From: Tetrahymena thermophila SB210
Taxonomy: Eukaryota; Ciliophora; Oligohymenophorea; Hymenostomatida; Tetrahymenidae
Direction of reading: 5' to 3'
Length of the DNA stretch: 64,000 nt
NCBI RefSeq assembly: GCF_000189635.1
Contig: NW_002476563.1
Coordinates: 186,001-250,000, forward strand
Program-made: the position numbers and the translations under genes
Shown: in pieces, positions 13,184-25,995 of the stretch
Layout of the letters: the number at the start of each line of letters is the position of its first letter
How positions within the stretch are numbered: the stretch's first letter is position 1
Notes under the pieces: model-generated
The model's input: only the letters and a program-made list of their open reading frames with translations
Databases searched by the model: none
Told to the model about the DNA's origin: nothing

Positions 13184-16100
13184 ATGTTTGTTGATTAAGT
13201 TGAGAACAGGTATTTTAAAATATACTTTATAATTAAAATAATTTTAAATCCTTCTTATGATCTAAAAATTTTTTTTTGATGGCAATTTATATGTTTATAA
13301 TGCTAAAATAAATGTCCTTAAATTAAAAGTAAATAATAAGTGTAAGTTAATTTTTCTCTTTTATCTTAAATGCGTTTAGGGAAAGTTAAAACTTTAAGGC
13401 TCCGAAGATCATTAATAGCTACTCATTCAATAGCTTCAAAAAATCTGGAGAAAGTTAAAGTCCTCTAGATGTCTCTTAAGGCATTCTGAATTAAAATTTG
13501 TTGTAGCAGTTTAATCCAAATCAGATTTAACAAACTGTAAAAATTAACAAAAGAACGAACTCAAATTTAGGAAATTCTGAAAACAATTTGAATTGCATAA
13601 ACTAAGATGATCCCTATTCTTCTTCAAGAAGAGGTCCTCCTAAGATTCATTATCACAAACTCCCTTCAGCCTTCATGAATCTGTAAGCAAATCCACCAAA
13701 AAAGCTAAAGTAAGTCTATTTCTATTGAAAATATATATGGACAAAAGGAGAATTTTTTACTGTTTAAGACTATTACTATAATTCTTTGATACTACTATTT
13801 TTAATTGTTCAAATTAAAACAAACAGATACAAAATCATTTAATAGCTATACTTAATGTTAAATTTTTTTATCTTGCTTGCTCTCTTAGCTTATTATTAAT
13901 TTCATAAATAGGGCTATTTTATAAAACATTTCATATTTTTCTCCTATAATGAATAAAATTATTTCTGTTATAACACTTTAATTCATTATTTTTTTATTTT
14001 ATCAGACCAGCAGTTTTTTCTCAGATGTCATTGCCTAAACCATAAGAAGAAGATATTTCTAAAAAAATCGATAACATGGTAGACATATAAGAGTACAGAT
14101 AAATTTAAAATCTACTTTCTCCTTTGAAAATAGTAAGACTTTTGTTCTAAAAAGCTTTTTAAATATTTTACATTCGATAGGATAAAAGTAAAAAAAAATC
14201 AAATTTAAAACACTTAAATCAATCCTGATAGTTTACATTTCAATTAAAGTATATTACACAAGATGGCTAATAAATAGTTAAAAAAAAACCATTTAAGATA
14301 AATGAACTTTTTTAAAAAGAGCAATTCTTGCTTTTGAATAATTTAAACTAACAAAAATTGTAGCTTAAAATGAATTAAAATATTATTAAAAGAATATAAA
14401 TTCAATCTAAAATTTGAAAAAGTTTAGAAAATCTAAATGAAGATTAGAAAATGAACAGATTGAAAAATGCTTATTCTACTTAAATTTAAAGATTTAACTG
14501 ATTATTTTTATAAGGAATTAGAAGAAAAAACAAAATTATTATTTTCTCTAAACAATAAAAATAAATATTTTAGTTAAATTATAGTATTACCATATATTAA
14601 AAACGACAAACATATGATTTAAAAAATTGGATTAATTAAAGATATCTTAGATAAGCTAATAATAATAACATATTAAAAATGACAAATATTTTACTTCAAA
14701 ATAATCGATAAAATCATACTAATTTAGATTTAAAACGGAATAGTTGCATTTATTTTATGTTATTTATCATAGAATTTTATATAATTTTTATCATCTATCT
14801 ATTTAAATTATTTTATAAAAAGAGAGAGGGCAAAGTTGTTCACAATAAACAAAAAAAACTATTTTCGTTTCATGAGCAATCAAATCCTAATAATGACTCA
14901 AAAATAGGCACAACTTTATCAACTCCACTTTAGCAAGGAGATGCATTACAAAATTTAATTAAAGGATAATAAAATGGTGGGTTATAATATCAAATGGTTT
15001 CTATTCCTCAAATGAATAATAGAAAATCTCTCAGTAAAGAAAAATCAAATAATAATCCTCTCAATCCTTTGAGGGAATATATTGACACAATGCAAAAATT
15101 TAAAGATTAATTCAAAGAAGTTCCAGATTTACTTATGGATAAAATTAACTAACTTATACTTAAAAATGAAAAACTTGGATAAATTGATAATTAATATCCA
15201 CCAACGTTAACTCCTATACCTTCTTCGATGAATTAATAACAAAATAACTAAGCCTCAGGCCCTTTAATTTCATCAAAATTTATTTAATAAAATGGTTTAA
15301 TACCTTCTAACTTTAGTAACCCTAGCTCTACTACAAGTAATGGTTAAATTTACAATCAAATTCACTCTGAAGCTCATCTAAGAAAAGGATTTTCATCTAA
15401 GCCTAACAAAGAGTAAAATCTACATCATACAGATTCTAGCAACTAAAATTTAAATAAGAGTCATTCTGTGTCTGTAGGCGGATAGTCTTATCCAGTTTTT
15501 AAAGTTAGACTAGAAGAAATGATAACTCTAAATCTCTTAAAAAGTAATAAAAACTCAGGAGCTATAAAAAAAATGCTTCATGCTCCAACTTTGTCTATTT
15601 TTGCTGTTAAAGAATAGCCAATAGCTACCAAAGACATTAGAAAAATTCTTAAAGATTGGCTTCACTTTTGGCCAACAGTGCTAAACTCTAATGAATAATT
15701 TATTAGAGTTTATGGAACTTGTTGGAATGTACCAGAAGGCTGTGTGTCAATAATAATGGAGCATATGAATGGAAATTCTCTTTAGGTAATCATCTTAAAT
15801 TGAATTAATATTATTAAATAGTTTGATTCTATAGATATTTCATATAATTATAAATAGGATTTATTAGAGAATATTGGAAATTTAAATGAAAGAGCAATAC
15901 AAGAATTAACTATGCAAGTAATTTCTGCTCTTTACACTCTCCACAATGAACACCACATTTGTCATGGTAGTATTTCTCCATCTCAAATTCTCTTTAACAA
16001 ACAAGGATTTCTGAAGGTATAAATAATTATACTACTCAAAGCTTGATAGTAAAAAGTTATTCAATAATTTTTAAAATAAATAAATAGCTATCCCTTGGAA

Positions 16101-17315
16101 TAACTAACAGAACACAAAATAACTAGTCAGTTAGCAGCAGCATTTTCAATACAGTAAGCTATAATAAAAATGAAAAAAAAAGGTAGTTAGTTAATTTATT
16201 TATTTATTTATTCTGTCTTATATTGATTATTCAAATTTTTAAATTAACAAACATAATAAATTAAATTGTTAACAGATTATTCACATTTTTAAATAAATAT
16301 GATTTATTAAAATAATGATTAGCTTTTTATTTAACTCCGTTAATTATAAATTTAATTTTAACTGTTTAAGTGTAACATATATCTCTGTATTATGCAATTT
16401 TAGGGATATATTGTTATTAATTCTTATCAAAAGAATGAAAATTAGCACTAATTAATTATTTTTATAAAATAAAATAAATTTATTTTAAATGTAATTTTTT
16501 ATTTCATTTTAAACATTAGCTTTTACGATTATCAAAGTATGGCAAGTATTTGGTAGAAAAGTATGTTAGAACGAAATGGAGATAAATCGAAATAAGGTGA
16601 CTTATTAGATAGATAAGATGAAATTTTCAAATTAGGTCTTTTATTACTTGTCTCTGCTATTGGAAATCTTGATCTTTTGGATGATCAGCTCTATTTATTC
16701 TTTGAGTAGGTTTAAAAATAAGTTGAGCTTTCAAGTAAAAACAACGATAACAAGTTCTGTTGTCTACTACATGATGAAGAAAATATCATGCAATCTATTA
16801 GAAAAAATGGTGCCAACTGCTTGAGTATAAATATCCTATTAAAGAAATACTCTTCTAATTTTAAGGATTTTTTGTGTAAATGCTTGTAATATAATTACAG
16901 GTCTAGGCTGTCTATAGAAGAACTGCTAAAGCATCCTTTTGTTAAATCAGAATAGAATCAATCTCTTCCTTCACTTAGAGAATTGATTTCTGTTTCTAAT
17001 AAAATATCTTCTCACTCAGTACTACTTCCAGAAAAGTACCAAGCAGCAAGCGAAAAGCAATTGGAAAGGGTTTGCGAAGGAATATAAATGATTTTACCTA
17101 ACTGCTAAATATGGTTTAAAGTGCCCTAATATATGGAATTTGTGCAGCACTTGCCCTTATTAGATGCTTAAAATCCCTTTATACTTGCACTAGCTAACGA
17201 TTTAGGAATTCAACCTAAAAAAGTGCATCAGAAAATATAACAAACATACGAATAAATACAAGTTTATAACGATTTCAAACACAAATTTATATTTAATCCA
17301 AACAATAATAATTGA
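13184..17315 (+). CDS. MAPKK-like pseudokinase with low-complexity N-terminus
   Basis: Predicted 831-residue protein from seven exons with agreeing phases: 13184-13209, 13380-13709, 14006-14132, 14823-15785, 15858-16016, 16088-16182 and 16520-17315 (TGA). Residues 1 to about 395 are Ser/Asn/Gln-rich and probably disordered. A kinase fold of STE7/MAPKK type follows at about 397-710. The beta-3 lysine is present (IFAVKEQ) and the hinge reads VSIIMEHMNGNSLQ. Subdomain XI is well kept (FKDFLCKCLQ ... RLSIEELLKHPFV). The catalytic loop reads HGSISPSQILFN where active kinases have HRDxKPSN. The DFG position reads SLG. No glycine-rich loop is visible. The catalytic Asp, Lys, Asn and the metal-binding Asp are therefore all missing, so it probably acts as a scaffold or allosteric partner. 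A C-terminal helical extension of about 120 residues is unassigned. The tiny first exon (MFVDQVENR) is inferred from phase only. Confidence 0.78.
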
Positions 17316-17384
17316 GTAAACAAACAAAATTTTAAAGTAAAATGCAATAAAATAATTAAAATAGAATAATAAATTCATCGTATA

Positions 17385-18325
17385 AAATAGATAGATCCTA
17401 TAGGTTATAATAATCTACTTTTCTTTGTACATACATTCAAATATACTTTTTATATTATAATACTAAATAATAAACTAAATAAATATTTAATAAATATATT
17501 AAAATTCATATTTATTTCTAAGCTGAATTTTATCATCTTTTCCAAAAAAAATTACATCACAAAATAATTGCAAGTGTTTTTCAAATAAAATCTATAAAAT
17601 TGTATTTATATTTATATTTACTATATATTTTAATATGAAAATAATTGGTTTAGCTAATTTTAATTCTAATTATCTTTCTCTTTCTGGCTCAAATTAAAGT
17701 CCTATATAATAATTAATAATATATGAATAAATATAAAAGATCTATTAGGATATTAATATCTATTTTTCTTTGTAAATACATATTTATACTTTTATATTAT
17801 AATGCTTAAAAAAAAATTCAAATAATAAATAAAATTTTTTCACAAAAAAATTTATCTTTTTTTCAATTTTCATCCAAGAATTTTTCAACTAAAATTGGAT
17901 TTCTATTTATGAATAAATTCTCATTTAAAATCTACTATAACTTATTAATATTTACTATATATTTAAATATGAAAATAATTGGTTTAGCTAATTTTAATTC
18001 TAATTATCTTTCTCTTTCTGGCTCAAATTAAAGTCCTATATATATAATAATTAATAATATATGAATAAATATAAAAGATCTATTAGGATATTAATATCTA
18101 TTTTTCTTTGTAAATACATATTTATTCTTTTATATTATAATGCTTTAAAAAAAATTCATATAATAAATAAAATTTTTTTCACAAAAAAATGTATTTTTTT
18201 TCAATTTTCATCCAAGAATTTTTCAACTAAAATTGGATTTCTATTTATGAATAAATTCTCATTTAAAATCTACTTTCACTTATTTATTTTTTTAAGTTTA
18301 AAATATAATAAAGAGATTTAGAAAA
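17385..18325. repeat. Tandem repeat, about 334-338 bp unit, two near-identical copies plus one diverged
   Basis: The segment beginning ATGAAAATAATTGGTTTAGC occurs at 17635 and again at 17969. The following ATGAATAAATATAAAAG block occurs at 17723 and 18061. The two copies are nearly identical over more than 250 bases. A diverged copy lies to the left (CTTTTCTTTGTACATACATT near 17412 against CTTTTTCTTTGTAAATACAT in the others). Weaker echoes follow near 18464 and 18885, and the phrase TTTCATCAAAAATAATCAAT recurs at about 18372 and 18753. The period is not a multiple of three between all blocks, which argues against a coding repeat. Confidence 0.8.
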
Positions 18326-19451
18326 ACTTACAAATTATTAACAATAAATATATATCAGCGAAAGAAAGCAGTTTTCATCAAAAATAATCAATTCTAATCG
18401 TTTGATAGATTTCATTCATTTTATTGAAATAATATTTAGATATTTATTTTCTAAACATTTTAAAATGAAATTAATTATTTAGGTTAATTTTAATTATGAT
18501 TATGCTTGTGCTTAAGAGTTTAAAGTAAGTAAATCATGTAAAATAATTAAAAATAGGTAAATAAATTTAAATTATAAAATATATCTTATAGGACATGATA
18601 AAAATTAAATTATTTTTTCCAAATTTAATTTCAAATTACAAGCAAATTTTAAATAAAATTATATTACGATTTGTAAATAATTTCCTTTTGAATATATTAA
18701 CTAAAAAATTAAGGGAAATGGATAGATTATTAACTAGATAAGCTAGAGAAGCTTTCATCAAAAATAATCAATTATAAAAATATATAAAACAATACTAAAT
18801 AAATTTGTTTTTTATATTTCAGATACTATAAAAGAAATAATCTTTAGAAATATATTTACTATATTTTAGAATACAAAGCTATTAAAAAAGGCTAATTTCA
18901 ATTTTAATTATGCTTGTCTTTAAAAATATTTGCAATTTATAAGTTGTCTAAAAAACCGCATTATGCATTATGACATATATTAACTTCTTATTTTAATAAA
19001 ATTAGAAATATCAACGAAAAAAAAAATTTCTTAATTAAAAAAGCTTTTTTGCTAACTGATTTTTGTGAATTTGAGAGGAGTTTTTCATGTTTTTTATGTA
19101 TGATTGTTTTAATAGTTATTTTTTATCTTTCTTTCTAATTTTTAATTAATTTGATTTATTTTTTCTATTAATTTAATTTGATTTGATTGTTTTATCTGTT
19201 TGTTTATTTGTTTATTTTATATCTGTTAGAAAGGATTTAAGATTTTTTTATTTATTTTTTTTTAACTTGTGCGTTAAAGCAATATATTTATTTTTTATTT
19301 AAATGTTTAAAAAAGATTAAAATGATTTTTTATTTTTATTTTACTAATTAGTAATAGGAATAAAACTATTAGGGAGACATAGCTAGTATCTTTTTTCAAA
19401 TAAATTTAACTATTAGCAAGATTTTTAAAAATTTGTTTGCTCATATTTAAT

Positions 19452-19613
19452 TCATTTGAACTTTTCGACCTTTTGCTGATGCCATTTTTTATTTTTTTGG
19501 ATCCGAAGGTTTATTGTTTGCTTCATGACATACGATTTTAAAAAACTTTGTGGAATGGTACTTGATCTTTGAGTTTTTATCGTTTTAATCAAAAAAATAA
19601 TGTTGTCTGCCAT
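19452..19613 (-). CDS. Doubtful small ORF, 53 residues
   Basis: An ATG-to-TGA frame in a patch that is clearly less AT-rich than its surroundings. The product begins MADNIIFLIKTIKTQRSS and ends in a basic, Gln/Lys-rich stretch. Unusually for this genome, all its glutamines are CAA or CAG and none is TAA or TAG, so it is either a real, differently biased short gene or a chance frame. I recognise no homology. Confidence 0.2.
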   Translation of the reverse strand: MADNIIFLIKTIKTQRSSTIPQSFLKSYVMKQTINLRIQKNKKWHQQKVEKFK

Positions 19614-21438
19614 GAAGCTTTTGGTGATTTGAGATTCCTTTTACTTTTATTTTTTGTATTCTTTTAATTTTTTTCTTTATTATTTATTATGAAAATTTTA
19701 TTAATTAAGAATTCCGTTAAGAAGGTCCTTTTATAAATAAATTTCTAATCAAAAAATATTTAAATTTTTAAGAAAGAAAGACTTAATTAATTTCGAAATA
19801 AATTAAATCTGAATAATGAAATTCTTAACTTATTTTTCCATCAAGTAATTAAAAGTGACATTTTGACTAAAAAGCAAGAATAATCTATTTATTAATATTA
19901 ATTTTATTATATATATTAGCTCATTCAATGAAATAAAATATTTAAGTTAATAATTAATTTTATTTTGAAAATAAAAATATTTTTTTATTTTTTTTTTTAT
20001 CGTTATAATTTTTTTTAAACAAAATATTTTATAAATTAATGTTTTTAATTTATTTTGTAGACAAAAAGTATATTATAAACTAATTAATTTACTTGCTAAT
20101 ATATTTACTCAAGAAAAATAATCCTAGTAAATCATATATTAATGTTCATTCTCTTTTAAGAAAATATGAATATTTTTAATTTTTTTTTTAAAGTTTTAAT
20201 AATAAAGTTATTATAAAATAATTTATTTACCTAATAATGTATTTATAAATATATTTACTAAAAAAATAACCATAATAAATTATAAATTACTTTTCAGTCA
20301 TTTTAAATTATTTTTTAATACTTTTATATTTTTATTATTAGATTAAATTTCTATCTAGTAATATTTACTTTTTTAAAGATATTATTACTAGTAATTTATT
20401 TATCTATTTATTAATCAATTTATCTATATATTTACTAAAGAAAATTAATAATAAGAAATCATAAATTATTTTTCAACATATACGAACAAAATATATTCTA
20501 TTTCTCTAGCTTTCTTTTAAAAATATTATAGATTTTTATAAAATTTTGATAAAACTTAATAACTTTTTAAATTATTGTTTAGAATAGATTAAATTAATAA
20601 AGCTTAAATTATCCTTTTAATTTATTATTTTTTTGAAAAAGATAGTTTAAAAAATATTATTAAAATAACTGTTATCTATTAATTGTGTTAATATATTATT
20701 TTAAATCAAAAAAGTTAAATGGTATAATTTTTGAATGAAAAGTATGGTATGAAATAGAATTATTTATTGATTGATTATTCATATATATCATTATCAATTA
20801 AATTCACTATTAAACAATAAATTAATGCTATTAATTATTTTATATAATAATTACTTTATACAAACATATGAAAATATTAAATAAAAACAAACATTAATGC
20901 TTTTCTATATTTAATTATGGAGATTCTTAAATAAAATAGACTTTCTTTGAATTTAATTTGAAGTATTTTAAAATATCTTTATTTTCATTATTTTATAAAC
21001 AATTTGATATAATTAAGTTTTTTCTATAGATTTTTTATTGATTAATGTAGAATATTTTTCAACTTTTTAGAAAATTAAAAAATATGCTTTATTATTTGAA
21101 AAAAAATTACAATAATAAGATAGAAAATTACTTTTATTATGATAAGATGAAACTGAAATAGATACTTTGATATGTTTTAGCTAATTTATTTGTATTTATT
21201 TAAAAATTATAATAAATTTTGAGTAAAATAATTCTAGAAAACTATATTTGAGTGCTTATTCTATGATCTGATTTACAATATCATTTTACAACAATATTTA
21301 ATTTGATATAAAATTTAAATCAATTTTGTGATAGATAATTGTTATTTAATGGTGTAAAGTGATAAAATCTTTCAATAAATCTTTATAAAAACTTAAAATT
21401 AACTAAATTTAAATCCTAAAAAATTAAAGAAAGAATTA

Positions 21439-22062
21439 ATGAAAAAATTAATCAATTTATTTTAGATAGCAGGTTGGAGTTATGTCATTATTGATGTGAT
21501 TTTCAACATTTTAGAAAAACCCGAAAAATTCTTAGACTAAAGTAGCGAAAACACATTTAGCAGAGCCATTTTTGTCATGAGAATCGTTTAAACAGCTTAA
21601 TTTATAGACTTCATTTAGTCTTCTGGAAACCTCGTTTCAGTATTTGCCTAGTACCTTGGAAGAATGATTGTTGCTTGGCTTTATATGAGTGAGGTAGTCC
21701 CAACTTGTTATGCTACTAGTGTGCTTCTAGCCTGGTCTACTGCTGATATCATAAGATATCTCTATTACATTTCAAAAAGCGATATAGTTGCATTCTTTAG
21801 ATATAATGCATTTTTAATATTGTATCCAGTTGGAGTTTTCTTAGGTGAAATTTTTTGCATTCAATACACATTGGCTAAATTAAATCCCACATCTGATTTC
21901 TATGACATTTAGTATTATTTTGGAAAATTTGTCTAAGTAGCCGTTTGTATCGGTATGCCTTTGCTCTATGCTTATCTTTTAAAAGTTAGATCTAAATTCT
22001 ACAGCAAAAGAGAATCTACTAAATAAGTTAAACAAACCAAATCTTAATAGAAAAGAGATTGA
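21439..22062 (+). CDS. PHS1: Very-long-chain (3R)-3-hydroxyacyl-CoA dehydratase (HACD/PHS1 family)
   Basis: Single-exon gene of 207 residues ending in TGA. The family enzyme dehydrates 3-hydroxyacyl-CoA in the third step of the ER fatty acid elongation cycle. It matches the family along its length: N-terminal LINLFQIAGWSYVI, central YLGRMIVAWLYMSEVVP, WSTADIIRYLYY, and the catalytic block FRYNAFLILYPVGVFLGE. Several hydrophobic membrane segments are visible and the C-terminus is basic (KSQQKRD), as expected for an ER membrane protein. The start is chosen because upstream sequence is AT-rich and the N-terminus aligns with the family start. Two oddities: the conserved Glu of the TEIIRY motif is Asp, and the catalytic Tyr and Glu are one residue further apart than usual. 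Confidence 0.9.
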
Positions 22063-22124
22063 AAGATTTTTCTGCTTAACTTTAATATTTTTGTCAAAAT
22101 CTAATAAAATTTTGAATAAATGTA

Positions 22125-22740
22125 AGTAAAATGATGGATTATTTGTTAATTTCAATTATTTATGATTTGTATAAGAAATATTAATTAATCTTTTGTTAAA
22201 TAAATATCTTAATCTTAATTTAATCTTTTTTTTTATAAAATTTTTCATTTTTCTCAATCAAAATTTATTCTCTAGCTGAACTTAAAAAGAAAATTATTAT
22301 TATTAAAAATAAATTGCCATTAAATCTATTTCTATTAAAAATACCAATTATTTATTTAATATTTTATTTTCTTTCTTTAGTTAATAATCAACTTAAATAA
22401 AATGATGGATCATTTGTTAATTTCGACTATTAATTATTTGTATAAGATATATTTATTAATCTTTTGTTAAATATCATAATCTTAATTTCATCTTTTTCAT
22501 TTATAAATTTTCCATATTCCTCAAACAAAATTATTCTCAAGCTAAACTTAAAAAAGAAAATTATTATTTTAAATAACAAATAATCCATCATTTTCTTTAA
22601 ATTGAAAACTAAATAAAGATAAAATAAACATTATTTCAATTTTTGTTTAATATCTAAGTCTTTATGTAATTTATTTTTTCTTAACTTAATTTTCCATTTC
22701 TCTAAATCAAAATTTATATCTCAATCTAAATTAAAAAAAT
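22125..22740. repeat. Diverged direct repeat, unit about 270 bp, two to three copies
   Basis: The phrase AAAATGATGGAT(T/C)ATTTGTTAATTTC occurs at about 22129 and 22400. Each copy is followed by similar text: TTTGTATAAGA, TTAATCTTTTGTTAAAT, then CTTAATTT(A/C)ATC. A third, weaker copy of the second half (ATTTTCCATTTCTCTAAATC) follows near 22690. Confidence 0.65.
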
Positions 22741-23620
22741 AAATTATTATATTTAAATTAAATTTCTATTTCAATTAAAAATACCAATATTAAAAATTTT
22801 ATATCGTATCTTAAACTAATTATTAACATAGATACAATTTTGGTTGATTTTTTTAGCTTTTTAAAAGGTTAAAAATTTAACATATATTTATAAAATTTTA
22901 TTTTTCTTAATGCTAAAATTAAAATTAATATGGTATATTTTTTCGGCTTTTTCAATTTAAACAAATAAGACATAAGTATATTTCTGATAAACTTGAAAAA
23001 ACCATGAAAAAAGTAATGAAGTTGTGTATAAATATAAAATGATTAAAAGTAAATAAAATTAATTCAAATATGATTCTATTATTATTCAATCTAATAGAAC
23101 TTTCTGATGTTTAGGATTTCGTTAAAGTCAGCTTGTTAAATGTATGTGGGACGAGTTGTGAAGATAGTGAATAAGAAAGTTAATAAAAAATTATAAAAAA
23201 TTTAAATAAATAGAATAATTTTTTATTTTTTGTAATTAATAGGAAATAATTTTATCAGTCAATCAAGCAAAATATTCAATTCGATAAAGTTATTTTTATA
23301 AATTTCTTAAATTTATTTGATTCTTTATTAAAAAATAAATATGAATGTAACACAAAGGCATAATTAGATTTATAGACAAATTAATTAATTAAATAAATAT
23401 TATATAAATTTGTTAAATAAAAGAAATAAATTGTTTATGTAAAGAAAATATAATTTACTCATAAAATTTAATTAAATATCTGATATTTCTAGTAAAAAGT
23501 AGGTTATTGAATTGACTTTGATTAACAATAATTTAATTAAAAAACATTAATAATATAAGAAAGATAAGAAAAAATGAAGATAATTAGAGATAAAAGAGAT
23601 AATTAATAATAGTTTTTAAA

Positions 23621-23830
23621 ATGTTATTACCCTTGGATAGCAAGTTTTTTACAAAAAAAGATGAGATTGAAATCATCTAAGTGGTGGCATACAATATCTT
23701 CATTTTTATGAATGATTTGTTATACTTAAGTTATTATTTATAGCTAAACAAGTATATGCTTAGATTGATTTTATCTCAATAATTTGTTTTCTTTTATCTC
23801 TAAAACAATCATCATATCTTTCGAGGATGA
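23621..23830 (+). CDS. Possible small membrane protein, 69 residues
   Basis: An ATG-to-TGA frame visible only with the ciliate code. The N-terminus is polar (MLLPLDSKFFTKKDEIEII) and is followed by hydrophobic segments rich in Phe, Leu and Tyr that could span a membrane. The first 60 bases are less AT-rich than their surroundings. No homology recognised. It could be one exon of a longer gene or a chance frame. Confidence 0.28.
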
Positions 23831-25995
23831 AGCGAAAACACAGTTAAAATTACAATTTCTAAAGTTTACTCAAAACTAATGAAAATATTTTTTTTATTTA
23901 AAGCTTTATCGTTTGATTTCTCTTTTAATAGTTAGATATTAATAATTTTAAACCATAAAACTTATTTATTGATAGTCTCAATAATAAAGAAACTCTGAAG
24001 CCTTTTTATTTTAATAAAACTTAAATACTCTCTTTCATCTATTCTTCATAAATACAAACAAATCTTTATAAAATAAACACAGGACAAACTCTTTTATCCA
24101 AATATAAATAAAATACTTAACAAACTTCTAACATAATTGCTAATTAATTAATTAAAAATAAAAATAATATGAAAAATTAACAAATAAATAAGGAAAAAAA
24201 TTTAACAGCTATAAAAAAATAAAAGAAAATCTTAATTAAACACAAATAAAGAAACAAAGTAAATTTAATAAATTAGAACAAAATCAAAAGAACAAGTTTT
24301 CATAACTGCTTTAATCAATAAATTTATATTTTCTTATAAAATTTTTTAACTTAATATATCTTTGCATTTAACAATTTAAAGAAATTTGTTTTATTTTGAT
24401 TGCTCTTTATACATTTAACCTATTAATATTTTAATAAGCAACTAAATAACATTTAATTTATTAAAAAAAGAGGATTTATAGTATTTTTATGTACAATTTA
24501 AATTAATTTTTTAGTTATTTAATTAAAGTTAGTGATAAAATTTGTTCTTGTTTTTGATATAACAGCTTAACTTTATAATAAAAGCTAAACTTAAAATATT
24601 ATTTCAATTAAAATTGTTTTGAATAATCTATTATGAAAGTGTTTCACTTTTTTTTTTGGGGTAGTTTTTAACTGAATGATTTTATACTTTGAAAATAAAT
24701 ATTTGTTTTTTTATACTTAAAAGCACAAATTTTTTAACAAAAATATCATTAAATGTTTACTAAACATATATTTTATATTGCGCAGTTAAAGTAGGTTTTT
24801 ATATAAAATTATTTATTTATTTTTTAACATTTTGATTGAATCAATACAAAGGATTCAACAAAAAGATAATTATCAAAGTATTTATAGCTGCCACCTTGTA
24901 TTTTTTTAATTTCATAAATATTTCTTATGAGTATAAGATATTTTGCTAGAATTTTAACAGTCATTCCTCAATATTAATAAGAAAACATGTAAATTTTATA
25001 AAAAAATTTTATTACATTGCTATTAATCATAATAATAGCTTTAATTGAAGTTTTTTTGAAGACGTTTATAATTTAGTTAATTCATTTTATAATATCAATA
25101 ATAATTATGATAAATAAAAGCTAAAATTAAGAATTTATTGATATTTGTTTCATAATGTTGATATTTAAATGCTTTTATTTACTTTGATTTATGTGTGATA
25201 TAAAATAAACTTTTAATTTAAAATGTATTTTAACTTTTTAAATATAAATTAATTAAAATATTTTTTGAATTAGCTTTATTTTAATCAAAGGATAAATATA
25301 ATCCTATCTAATCGTATTATTTCTACAAATAGCCAGTAAGTATTAAATATTAAAGCTAATAATAATTCATAAATAAAACTTTAATAATATTAACATTAAA
25401 TTTTCAATAAATTTAAATTTATTTAATGCACAAGACATTTTTTTTCTTAACAATATTTAGAATAATAAATTAATTTTTTGATAATGAACTTGATAAGATT
25501 CAATTTTAAAATAAATATAAACTCAATAAATAATACAAAAAATTAAAAAATTTTTAATATGCTACTTATTGATCTTTTTTAGAGAAGAATGGATAAATGC
25601 TAGTTGATCATTTGGTATTTGGTTTTAAAAATAAATATAAAATAATGAATTTGTTCTTCAAAAAATGGAAACTTAGAATGGAAATAAGAGAAACAAATTT
25701 TTAGAAACTTGAAGGATTTATATTAAGTTAAAAATGTTTTTGATATTATTGAGTAATAATTAATTGATATTAAGGGATGATAGAATAGAGTTAAATTATT
25801 AAATAAATAAATTAGTTTTTAAGTGGAGCAAGAAAGAAAGATAAATTAGACAAATCAGAAGAACTTCTTTCTTTGTTTTAGTATGTATGTATATTTTTTA
25901 CAAGAAAAGAAGAAAAAAGGAATATATTAATAAATCAAAACAAATATAAAAATATACAGAAAAAAACTAGAGACTAAATATATAAAAAATTAAAA

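Larger units (their letters stand above)
17316..21438. other. Gene-poor AT-rich region
   Basis: About 4.1 kb between the pseudokinase and HACD genes. Its left part carries diverged tandem repeats (separate entry). The rest is AT-rich with long T runs, and one doubtful small minus-strand ORF lies at 19452-19613. The standard-code ORF at 18061-18321 lies inside a repeat copy and is not convincing as a gene. Confidence 0.55.
22063..25995. other. Gene-poor AT-rich region
   Basis: About 3.9 kb between HACD and eIF1. It contains repeated segments near its left end and one small open frame at 23621-23830 (separate entries). Elsewhere I see only AT-rich sequence without coding signatures. Confidence 0.5.

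Noticed and set aside
13371-13490. ATG at 13370 as the start of the pseudokinase
   Set aside because: That frame meets TGA after about 40 codons. The frame that continues into the kinase needs the 26-nt exon at 13184 or another upstream start.
18061-18321. 86-codon plus ORF as a gene
   Set aside because: It lies within one unit of a tandem repeat, and the equivalent frame in the neighbouring copy is shifted; composition is Ile/Phe/Lys-rich.
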